Source of the DNA: a bacterium
GTDB lineage: Bacteria; Bdellovibrionota_C; UBA2361; RFPC01
Assembly (NCBI GenBank): GCA_009926305.1
Contig: RFPC01000013.1
Span: forward strand, 1-44,520
Length of the DNA: 44,520 nucleotides
Reading direction: 5' to 3'
Numbering within the stretch: position 1 is the first letter of the stretch; each line of letters begins with the position of its first letter. The notes beneath the pieces are model-generated. The model was not told where the DNA came from. It saw only the letters and a list, made by a program, of their open reading frames with translations, and ran no database searches. This document shows, in pieces, positions 17,915 through 25,315 of this stretch. Made by a program: the position numbers and the translations under genes.

Positions 17915-20155
17915 ATGAATTCTCTGGCAACAATGCGAGAAATTCGCTACGATTTTCGAGGGGTGCGCGTTGCTATGACAGGTTCCTCAAGCAAAGGGAA
18001 AACACCAAGTTCTAGGGGTCGTAAGACCCGAGCCCCAGAGCTTGCTACTCCAGCGCTCGCTTCTGATGGGCAGCCCAATTCTCTTCCTGAGCACAGTCCT
18101 GCTGGTTCTCTTCCTGAGCAAAGTCCTGCTGGTTCTTTTCCTGAGCAAAGTCCTGCTGGGAAAAACCCTACTGGAGAGAAGAACTCCACTGTAGAGAAGA
18201 ACCATTCGTTGATAGGTGCGTCTTCACGCCCAACTCGCCATACCAGTCATTCAATTTCTGAAAGCGCGATAACCGAAGGCTCGGTGAAGGCGGATAGTGC
18301 TCCAAAATCCATCTCAAAGCTCCCTCATACTCAGCCCACACCATCCAAGCAGTCTCTGTCAAAAAGATTGAAATCGCCAAAACAGACCGCCCCTTTGACC
18401 AAAGAGCACTTCAGGCTCACACAACAAGACTCTACTCTCGCTCCGAGCACTGCAAGCCAAGCTCTTTCAAGTGAGAGAAAGGAAGAAATTTCATCCACAG
18501 GCCCCCCTGTTATTTCTTCTCGCTCGAGTGGCTCTAAAAAATTCATTTCTCGAGCGAGAGATAGGGAGACCTTAAGAGAATTATCCCGTGGCTATACAAA
18601 AACGCGCTCATATCTCGGACAAGTACCATTTTCAGCCTTACAACTCGCCATTCAAACCGCTCGCAAAACGGGCTCTTCCGTTCCTTCCCCAATGTTTCAC
18701 TTGCCAGAGATTCTCTCCTACTGTCTTTCTTCAGACCTCTCAACGCTACTCCATTGCTCTGGTGATACCGAGGCAATCTTACGTATTCCAGAACAACAAC
18801 TCAGAACTCAGGGCGGGCTACTCCTTCGCCATGTGCATTTTGATGATCGCTTCCGTGTTTTAAATACCTTAGAAGAAACTCTTCTTTCTGGGACCCCGAA
18901 AGTTTTTGCCTACCGATGGACCCCCCCAGATCCCGACACATCTCAGCTCTTAATTAATCACTGTGTTGCCAGCCAATCCGACATAGGAGAAGTCCTCACT
19001 GGTACGATTTTTAGGGTGTCTCCTGAACTCCAAGATGAACTAAACCTCCTGTTAGAAAAAAACATAAATTTCAACAACACATTCAATGACTCTAAGGAGG
19101 AATCACTTGGCCCCATCATAAACTCTCTGTTGCTTGGAGACGACTTAAGACCTATTTTAGGTCAAACAAGAAACGGCCCCGCTCACGCCCTCTTGCATCA
19201 CATGAAACGGGTAAATGCGCTCTCATCTGAAGCACAGAGCCTGGAATCAGAACCCAACCGGGGAGTACCCTTCCTCCCAGAAGAGCGAGAGAGAGTCCTC
19301 TTCCGACAACTCGCGGACCGCGTCTCACGCAACCGAACATCAGCTACAGACACTCCGCCATCGGCAAAGGAGCACCTATTTTTCCGCGACAAAGTCTATC
19401 TCGCCTCATTAGAACGAATCGTTGAAAAGACCTTTTCTCCTCACTTTTTATTTACACTTAGAGATATCACCGCCAACTTCCTCAACTCGCACGAACTGAA
19501 AAGTTTACGATACTTGCGTGATTCATTGAGCACCGCCAAAACCTCTCTAGCAGACATAGAAAGAGACGTAGAAAGAATTCTCGCTTCACCTCTTTTAAGT
19601 TCTCAGCTAAGGATTGAAATGACCGACTTAAAGGAGGATATCTCGGCATCATTAAGCAATTTAACTCGTCAGGTGCTTACTCCATTTGTATCTGGTCAGG
19701 ATCTCTTGCTGGAGAGTTTAGGCACGCTTTCGGGCGAGATCGGATGTGAAGTCGAACTCAAAGTCCAAGTAAAGCAACGTTCAATGTACATTTGGCGAAG
19801 TATTGCTGATGTTCTGATTGCGTATTTACAGAATATCAGTAAAGAACTCCTCCCCCTCGCAAATAAATCAACACAAACTGAAATCATCCTCAGTAGTATT
19901 AGCGGGAATGATATCCAGCTTCAATTTTCATTTACCGTTATTGGCAGTTCGGAACAGGCTCTCAATCAGCTCATGCAAACAATCGAGAGTTCACAAGAAA
20001 GAGATGCTCTTCATCCTGCACTTGCTCAGGAACTGGAACTCGTTCACGAAGAGGGCCAAAAGAACACAGCCAAAACGAGTAAAAACACTTATATCGTTAG
20101 AATGAATATCACCGCCATCGGAGCTATACATCCGAGAGGAACATCCCACGAGTAG
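17915..20155 (+). CDS. Large protein with disordered repeat N-terminus, PAS-like domain and kinase-like C-terminus
   Basis: Not recognised as a known family. Residues 20-250 are low-complexity (Ser, Pro, Lys, Thr) and contain three 9-residue repeats of the type PEQSPAGSF. Residues about 260-370 look like a PAS domain: a degenerate SGDTEAILRIPEQQL, then LLRHVHFDDRFRVLNTLEET and a YRWTPPD strand. Residues about 485-745 are helical and then mixed, and resemble a histidine-kinase dimerisation plus ATPase region, but no phospho-accepting His box or glycine-rich G box is visible. It might be a pseudokinase sensor or scaffold; this is inference. The start is uncertain: ATGs exist at 17915, 17933 and 17975, none with a strong ribosome-binding site. 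It is divergent from the polysaccharide block. Confidence 0.6.
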   Translation: MNSLATMREIRYDFRGVRVAMTGSSSKGKTPSSRGRKTRAPELATPALASDGQPNSLPEHSPAGSLPEQSPAGSFPEQSPAGKNPTGEKNSTVEKNHSLIGASSRPTRHTSHSISESAITEGSVKADSAPKSISKLPHTQPTPSKQSLSKRLKSPKQTAPLTKEHFRLTQQDSTLAPSTASQALSSERKEEISSTGPPVISSRSSGSKKFISRARDRETLRELSRGYTKTRSYLGQVPFSALQLAIQTARKTGSSVPSPMFHLPEILSYCLSSDLSTLLHCSGDTEAILRIPEQQLRTQGGLLLRHVHFDDRFRVLNTLEETLLSGTPKVFAYRWTPPDPDTSQLLINHCVASQSDIGEVLTGTIFRVSPELQDELNLLLEKNINFNNTFNDSKEESLGPIINSLLLGDDLRPILGQTRNGPAHALLHHMKRVNALSSEAQSLESEPNRGVPFLPEERERVLFRQLADRVSRNRTSATDTPPSAKEHLFFRDKVYLASLERIVEKTFSPHFLFTLRDITANFLNSHELKSLRYLRDSLSTAKTSLADIERDVERILASPLLSSQLRIEMTDLKEDISASLSNLTRQVLTPFVSGQDLLLESLGTLSGEIGCEVELKVQVKQRSMYIWRSIADVLIAYLQNISKELLPLANKSTQTEIILSSISGNDIQLQFSFTVIGSSEQALNQLMQTIESSQERDALHPALAQELELVHEEGQKNTAKTSKNTYIVRMNITAIGAIHPRGTSHE
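18083..18163 (+). repeat. Three tandem 27-bp repeats in coding sequence
   Basis: Three copies at 18083-18109, 18110-18136 and 18137-18163 encode LPEHSPAGS, LPEQSPAGS and FPEQSPAGK. The third copy differs at its ends. The repeats keep the frame and sit in the disordered N-terminus of the 746-residue protein. Confidence 0.95.
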
Positions 20156-20453
20156 TCCTCCACAAGTGGTTTCAGTGGGCGCCAAGAAAGTCAGAAGAAC
20201 ACGCCAATTTGAGGTAAAATAAAGATGTTGGTTGTTCTTTTATGCCAATAAAACGCTAAGGCATTAGAATTGCTCTACTTTACCAGCGATAGTCGAAGCA
20301 ATTCTTTCGTAAAGTTTTAGCACATTATAAAAATATCTCCCATAACAATTTATGAGATAAGCCGCTGATTTTATGGTAAACTTTCGTAGTTTTCTCATTT
20401 TTAGAAGCGAACAAGCGCGTGAGGCTGACTTGTGAGTGGAGAAGGAGAGTTTT
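20156..20453. other. Intergenic leader before the coupling-ATPase gene, with a palindrome
   Basis: About 300 AT-rich bases with no gene. An imperfect inverted repeat TATCTC...GAGATA occupies 20334-20359. An extended -10-like TGGTAAACT lies at 20374-20382; no recognisable -35 is found, because the inverted repeat lies where it would be. This arrangement would suit an activator- or repressor-bound promoter, but is only suggestive. Confidence 0.3.
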
Positions 20454-20513
20454 ATGCGTAAGACTCTCCATCTGCTAGGCGAAAAAGAATTAGGTTATGC
20501 TCCAGTTACTTGA
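20454..20513 (+). CDS. Putative 19-residue leader peptide
   Basis: A short frame starts at ATG 20454, six bases after a strong AAGGAG, and reads MRKTLHLLGEKELGYAPVT to TGA 20511-20513. Its 3' end overlaps the start of the coupling-ATPase gene (ATG 20497) by 17 bases in another frame. The ATPase gene itself has only a weak site (TTAGG two bases before the ATG), so ribosomes finishing the leader could re-initiate on it. Function as a leader is inferred from this arrangement. Alternatively it is a chance ORF near an extended start. Confidence 0.5.
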   Translation: MRKTLHLLGEKELGYAPVT

Positions 20514-22896
20514 AATAGCCCTTCTTCAAGGTGCTCAGGTCTTCTTCGGACTCCCATGGCTCACGAGTGTCGTTGTGTTCGGTGTGCCTGCCGCATATCT
20601 TCTCATTAAGCAAACGAGCAACCAAGACAACTATCTTTGGGGAATTGGAGCCGCTCCGTTAATGCTTCTTATCGGACTCCATGTAGGCGCCAGTGGATGG
20701 ACAATCTCTGAAATTGACTTACTCATTCGAACGATTCGGACACCCCATCCGCAGCCCCCAATTCCTCTGCTCGAACCACTCTTCTCATTGCTCGTAGCAC
20801 CAGCTTCTCACCGGTTTGTATACGAAGAAATCTTTATAGTACTCCTATCAGGGTACCTCGTTTCCCTGGTCCTCTGTTCACTCAAAGAATACAAGTATAC
20901 TGGTTCTGTTCTTGGCGATTTCTCTGTTTCTAGTCTTCTCCAAAATAACAACCGCCGACCGAAAAGGTCTGAGTCAAATGAGCTCGGTTCAGCAGATCTC
21001 GCGACCAGAGATGACATACTACGCTGGACAAAAGAACGCACCGACCACACACACTTCCCTCCGTACACGAAGTTAAATGTCTATGATCTTCAAGGAAGCG
21101 ATGGTATTTCGCTGAAAAAAGGCCACATCATGATACCTCAAGGGGAGCGTAACCGACACATGCTCATGGTTGCCAAGACTGGTGGTGGTAAAACAACAAA
21201 GTTTATTCTTCCAATTCTCTATGATGATTGTCTATGCCCACACCGGTCAACCATCGTACTCGATTCCAAGCCAGAAATGTGGTCAAAGCTCGCGAACTTC
21301 ACCCGCAAGTATAACCCAGAGAAAGAACTGGTTCTGTTCAATCCTCTTGATACCGTGAGAAGTCTGAGTTGGAACATCCTCTCAAAGATTGACGATGATA
21401 CGGATGCGAAGTTAATTGCAAACACTATTATCTCGGCAACCGATCAACCAAACGCAAAGTCCGACAGCCCCTTTTTCCGCAATAATGCGCTAGCTATCCT
21501 GAACGCGATCATGGTCGGGCTCCTGAACGATCCTGAAGATACGATGTCCATGCCACGTATTCACGAGCTGGTCCAATCAGGTATGAAAGAGTTAGGGAAC
21601 TGGATCGAGGCTCATCCACATGCATTAAGAACAGCCAAGACCTTCGTTGAACTTGCTCGCTCTGGATCTCAAAACGCGGACACCATTATGTCCGAACTCT
21701 CCATGCGTCTTGCAGCGTGGGACCTTAAAGCGATTCGTTCTACCACCTGGCTCAATGAATTTGATCCGGAACTCCTCGTTGAAAAGCCCACTCTGATGGT
21801 CGTAGAGCTTAGAGAATCCGAACTTGAGATGCTACGTCCCATGGCGAACGTAATCATCGTTGAATTACTTCGCTTTCTCACTAAAAGAGCGGAATCTTGC
21901 CCAGGACACAAACTTCCACGTCCAGTTGGATTCGTTATTGACGAATTTGCCAGTGCCCTCGGACGCTTGCCCGATATTCATGTGAAGCTCAACACCCTGC
22001 GTTCTCGTAATGTAAGTATTGTTGCGGCAATTCAATCGATTGCCCAGGTCAAAGCCAACTATGGAGATGATTCCGACTCTGTACTTGCTGGTTTTAGCAC
22101 CAAAATCTTCCTTCCTCCCCTCGATCTTCAAGACTCCGAGTGGGCCTCGAAGGAAACAGGTCAGATGACTATTCGCTTCACGACGCAATCGACTGGCAGC
22201 AACCGAAAGAAGGTTGAATTTTTTGCGAGCCAAAACGATGGGACGCAAGAGCAAGTACAGCAACGAGCGGTTCTTACTCCAGATGAAATCGGACGTCCTG
22301 CAGATAAAATAATGACCTTTTTCCTTCCAGAAACCCGACCCTTCCAAGGTCATATGGAGTTCTATTTCAAGATTCCAGAGATGCTCCGCCGCATTAATGA
22401 GTCTGAAGAAGCTCCTGAGCTCAAGCTTCGGGAAGGGCCGATTGAATTTGAAGAAACACTTCCCACTGCGAGTAGTGGAGATGGACAGCCCTCAACTGGT
22501 GGTGCAGGCGGGAATAGTGGAGGCCTCCCAGCCGGAATATCAGACACCCGAGGGTGGAATGATGAACAAGTGAACGAAAAGCTCACCGAAATTAAGGCGA
22601 AACTTGACTGGGAAAATACTACTGGAAGTGCGCGAAAATGGTGGGAAGCATTCGAAAATGAGAATAAACATCGCATGGCACTGGTACTTCGGCTTGCAGA
22701 GGAATTGGCAAATCGGAATGCCACGATCACCGAGTTCTTTCTCGCCTATGTCTACTCGAACACAGATAATATTCAAGCAAACCTCTTTTACCTTGACTAC
22801 ACTCGGTTAAAGAAAGACGAAGAAAAAAAGAAGAAAGAGGCTGCTGCCCAAGCAAACGGTGACTCTGATAACTCTTCAACATCAGCTGCTGGCTAA
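20497..22896 (+). CDS. VirD4/TraG-type coupling ATPase, solitary
   Basis: An inner-membrane DNA/protein-pumping ATPase of the type IV coupling protein family. The N-terminus has about three membrane segments (near residues 18-37, 46-66 and 107-130). The motor domain has an altered Walker A AKTGGGKTT near residue 225, STIVLDSKPEMW, and the Walker B VGFVIDEFASALGRLPD near residue 478. RSRNVSIVAAIQSIAQV follows. The 799-residue protein has an unusual C-terminus: a Gly/Ser linker (about 655-685), then a helical domain (about 685-780) and a charged tail. No relaxase, VirB-type genes or transposon features are nearby, so its partners are unknown. Confidence 0.85.
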   Translation: MLQLLEIALLQGAQVFFGLPWLTSVVVFGVPAAYLLIKQTSNQDNYLWGIGAAPLMLLIGLHVGASGWTISEIDLLIRTIRTPHPQPPIPLLEPLFSLLVAPASHRFVYEEIFIVLLSGYLVSLVLCSLKEYKYTGSVLGDFSVSSLLQNNNRRPKRSESNELGSADLATRDDILRWTKERTDHTHFPPYTKLNVYDLQGSDGISLKKGHIMIPQGERNRHMLMVAKTGGGKTTKFILPILYDDCLCPHRSTIVLDSKPEMWSKLANFTRKYNPEKELVLFNPLDTVRSLSWNILSKIDDDTDAKLIANTIISATDQPNAKSDSPFFRNNALAILNAIMVGLLNDPEDTMSMPRIHELVQSGMKELGNWIEAHPHALRTAKTFVELARSGSQNADTIMSELSMRLAAWDLKAIRSTTWLNEFDPELLVEKPTLMVVELRESELEMLRPMANVIIVELLRFLTKRAESCPGHKLPRPVGFVIDEFASALGRLPDIHVKLNTLRSRNVSIVAAIQSIAQVKANYGDDSDSVLAGFSTKIFLPPLDLQDSEWASKETGQMTIRFTTQSTGSNRKKVEFFASQNDGTQEQVQQRAVLTPDEIGRPADKIMTFFLPETRPFQGHMEFYFKIPEMLRRINESEEAPELKLREGPIEFEETLPTASSGDGQPSTGGAGGNSGGLPAGISDTRGWNDEQVNEKLTEIKAKLDWENTTGSARKWWEAFENENKHRMALVLRLAEELANRNATITEFFLAYVYSNTDNIQANLFYLDYTRLKKDEEKKKKEAAAQANGDSDNSSTSAAG

Positions 22897-22924
22897 TCTC
22901 ATACCGCTGGGTCATCTCATACCG
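22889..22924 (+). repeat. 18-bp tandem repeat across the coupling-ATPase stop codon
   Basis: CTGGCTAATCTCATACCG (22889-22906) is followed directly by CTGGGTCATCTCATACCG (22907-22924), 16 of 18 bases identical. The first copy contains the TAA stop of the ATPase gene. No hairpin or T-run follows, so it is not an obvious terminator. Confidence 0.85.
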
Positions 22925-23170
22925 TGAAAATCTCTTCCTCAAAGCCAAGGAATACCATGCTTTTTTTCCTTTACGGAATATGGGCTCTCAAGTTGCCTAG
23001 GAGATTGTTTTCTCTCTGTTTTTCTTCGGTTCCACATTCACAATAGAGAAGCTGAATTCGAAGAGAAAAAGGTGCTTAACGATTCCACTTCTGCTAAAAC
23101 GTTAAGACATCGCAGGAAAGAAGAATTCGAAAAACACTCATTAACCTCTGCCTAAAGGCATTGAAACGTC
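22925..23170. other. Intergenic region before the di-haem cytochrome gene
   Basis: About 250 bases without a gene. An inverted repeat CTTAACG (23075-23081) / CGTTAAG (23100-23106), separated by 18 bases, lies 65 bases before the downstream ATG and could be an operator or weak hairpin. No confident promoter was seen. Confidence 0.3.
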
Positions 23171-24538
23171 ATGACACTGCTTAAAAAAAATCTGAAGAAG
23201 GCGCCTACGGTAGTGAGAAAGGCTTCTCTCGGAGCTCTCATACTGACTCTTTCTCTTCTTTCTCTCTCAGTAAAAGCAGAGGATATCACACTCTTAGGGG
23301 GAGAGCTTACCTCTTTCTCCGAATCTTCCTCGGTTCTTCAAGTTACTGCGCCGAATGTTGTTGGGACTCAAAGCCAGGAGAGACAACTCGAAGGATTTAG
23401 CCTGTTTCATACGAAACGAATTCCAGCTACTGGACTTGGACCCAGTTTTATCCATAACAGCTGTGGTGCGTGTCATGTTCAGAATGGCAGAGGCTCAGTA
23501 GAGGTAAACAGGGGTCGTAAGAGTGCGATGGTGATTAAGCTTGGCTTCAAAGGTGTAACCGAGAGTGGGGCACCGAGACAAATCCCGGGCTTTGAAGAAC
23601 AAATGAAAGTTCAGTTCACCTCACAGAGAAAAAAGCAGCGGCAACTCCGTTTTCGGAGACTCCCACGGCTCCGCTGGCGGACATATGTCGGAACCTACCC
23701 CGATGGAAATGCCTTTTCACTGAGAAAACCAGTCTTAGGATTCAGACTCAGGGGGGTGCGGAAGCGTAACATGGTACATTCGCTGCGAATGAGTCCTGGA
23801 TTAGTAGGTTTAGGGTTACTTGAAGCAATACCTGAAGAACAGATCCTCGCATGGAGTGATCCAGAAGATGCAAATTCAGACGGAATCTCTGGAGTCCCTC
23901 AATATGTACCAAATCGCGCCAATGGAAATTTTGAGCTCGGTCGATTCGGAGCGCGTGCCAGCCATCCGAGCCTTAGACAACAAACCGCTGCTGCAGCCTT
24001 TCATGATATCGGGCTCACGAACTCACTCTTTCCCGATGAAAACAGTCAAATTGACTTAGGAGACTTCGACTTAGATACCCTTACTCTTTATCAAGCCCTC
24101 AGTGGGGTGCCCGCGGCAAGGGATCAAGAGCAGCCCGAGGTTCTCGCGGGTAAGAGCTTGTTTCAGATCATTGGATGTAGTGATTGTCATAAAATGACGG
24201 TTACGACCAGCGAAGACTTTCCATTGGCACCTCTTCGCAGCCAGACCATTCACCCTTTTACCGACTTGCTGCTTCATGATATGGGGGAGGGACTAGCTGA
24301 TGAGCGTTCAGAGTTCTCTGCTAGTGGTCGAGAATGGAGGACCACTCCTTTATGGGGGTTGGGGCATCTTGAGAGAATCTCAGAGGTCGAACAACGATAT
24401 TTGCATGACGGAAGAGCTCGGAGTCTTGAAGAAGCGATTCTTTGGCACGGAGGAGAAGCATCTCCCTCACGGGGTAAATTCATGACCCTGACCAAAGAAG
24501 AGCGAGATAATCTTGTGGCATTTCTTCAGTCACTCTAG
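23171..24538 (+). CDS. Di-haem c-type oxidoreductase (PF06537/DUF1111-like)
   Basis: A secreted cytochrome of the putative peroxidase/thiol oxidoreductase family. Residues 1-36 form a signal peptide (basic start, hydrophobic stretch ILTLSLLSLSVKA). Two haem-binding motifs are present: CGACH at about 98-102 and CSDCH at about 336-340. Family phrases include FHTKRIPATGLGPSF, LVGLGLLEAIPEEQIL, DGISGVPQYV, GRFGARASHPSLRQQ and TPLWGLGHL...YLHDGRARSLEEAILWHGGEA. The protein would act in the periplasm and depends on cytochrome c maturation. The ribosome-binding site is weak. It converges with the response-regulator gene, 38 bases apart. Confidence 0.9.
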   Translation: MTLLKKNLKKAPTVVRKASLGALILTLSLLSLSVKAEDITLLGGELTSFSESSSVLQVTAPNVVGTQSQERQLEGFSLFHTKRIPATGLGPSFIHNSCGACHVQNGRGSVEVNRGRKSAMVIKLGFKGVTESGAPRQIPGFEEQMKVQFTSQRKKQRQLRFRRLPRLRWRTYVGTYPDGNAFSLRKPVLGFRLRGVRKRNMVHSLRMSPGLVGLGLLEAIPEEQILAWSDPEDANSDGISGVPQYVPNRANGNFELGRFGARASHPSLRQQTAAAAFHDIGLTNSLFPDENSQIDLGDFDLDTLTLYQALSGVPAARDQEQPEVLAGKSLFQIIGCSDCHKMTVTTSEDFPLAPLRSQTIHPFTDLLLHDMGEGLADERSEFSASGREWRTTPLWGLGHLERISEVEQRYLHDGRARSLEEAILWHGGEASPSRGKFMTLTKEERDNLVAFLQSL

Positions 24539-24576
24539 CCAAAAATCTCTGTATAGCGTAGCGAAGACCTTCTCTC

Positions 24577-25035
24577 TTACTGAACGAGCAGTGAGAGATC
24601 GTTCGGAGCAGAGATATGGGAAATGATATCACGCGAAAGATCGTCATTCAGAATCATATTAAGCTGCTCTCTTCGAATTGGCTTGCCGAGAAGAGGCACT
24701 TTACAACCTAGCCTCTGACGCACCAGATCTTGGTCGCTCTCTTCAGCTGCACTGATTGCTATGAGTGTAACATCATTTTTATAGAGCATTGAAAATTCCG
24801 AGAGCGTTCTGATACCCACCTCCTTGCTGTACTGATACTTGTCGGAGTCAGATTCGAGTGTGAACGGAATATGTAAATCGCAGAAAATGTAATCAAAAAG
24901 CTCTTCATGCTCCAAAATTTCAAAGGCTTCAGCCGTTGAACTTGCCTGCCAAACAGCACAGTTTAACTCTAAAAGCATGAGCGAGAAAATTTCCCGAAAT
25001 TCAATATCATCGTCGACAACAAGAACTGTCTTCAT
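24577..25035 (-). CDS. Single-domain response regulator
   Basis: A 152-residue stand-alone receiver domain. MKTVLVVDDDIEFREIF gives the acidic pocket, D53 in IFCDLHIPF is the phospho-acceptor, and LLGKPIRREQL has the conserved Lys. There is no output domain. GAGGAGG stands just before the ATG at 25035, which makes this start far better than the in-frame upstream one at 25284. The receiver has an insertion after the phosphorylation loop (LESDSDKYQYSKEVG). It is divergent from the hybrid kinase at 25316, a likely partner by position. Confidence 0.88.
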   Translation of the reverse strand: MKTVLVVDDDIEFREIFSLMLLELNCAVWQASSTAEAFEILEHEELFDYIFCDLHIPFTLESDSDKYQYSKEVGIRTLSEFSMLYKNDVTLIAISAAEESDQDLVRQRLGCKVPLLGKPIRREQLNMILNDDLSRDIISHISAPNDLSLLVQ

Positions 25036-25315
25036 ACCCCTCCTCACATGAACGAACTCTTTTCTGGCATAACGGTGTACATCTCGCCCCATACAACGGA
25101 CGCTGGCTTCAAAGGCGTGAAGTACACTGAAGAAGTTCGACCACTTTCCCCTCTCTCTGAAGTGATTTTTGCCTTGTCTGATATGAAATCTGGACGTTCG
25201 ATAAAATGGTGGTAAGGCCCTGTAATCACGTGACTTACTTATAAATCTCTCTCCCCCTGTTCCTGCTCGCAAGTGTGAAGTCATTCGCTCTGAACCTGCA
25301 TCTAAATGAGGGTGG
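25036..25315. other. Divergent intergenic region between response regulator and hybrid kinase
   Basis: Two signalling genes point away from each other here (starts 25035 minus and 25316 plus). I see no confident promoter pair. The regulator frame stays open through this region to 25284, but the strong ribosome-binding site at 25035 argues that it is untranslated. Confidence 0.4.

Noticed and set aside
21865-22353. 162-codon minus-strand frame inside the coupling-ATPase gene
   Set aside because: Opposite to a well-supported ATPase domain including conserved motifs; no start signal.
24573-24598. Inverted repeat (stem TCTCTTACTG / CAGTGAGAGA) at the end of the response-regulator gene, considered as bidirectional terminator between 24538 and 24577
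   Set aside because: It overlaps the regulator's coding end and no T-run follows on either strand.
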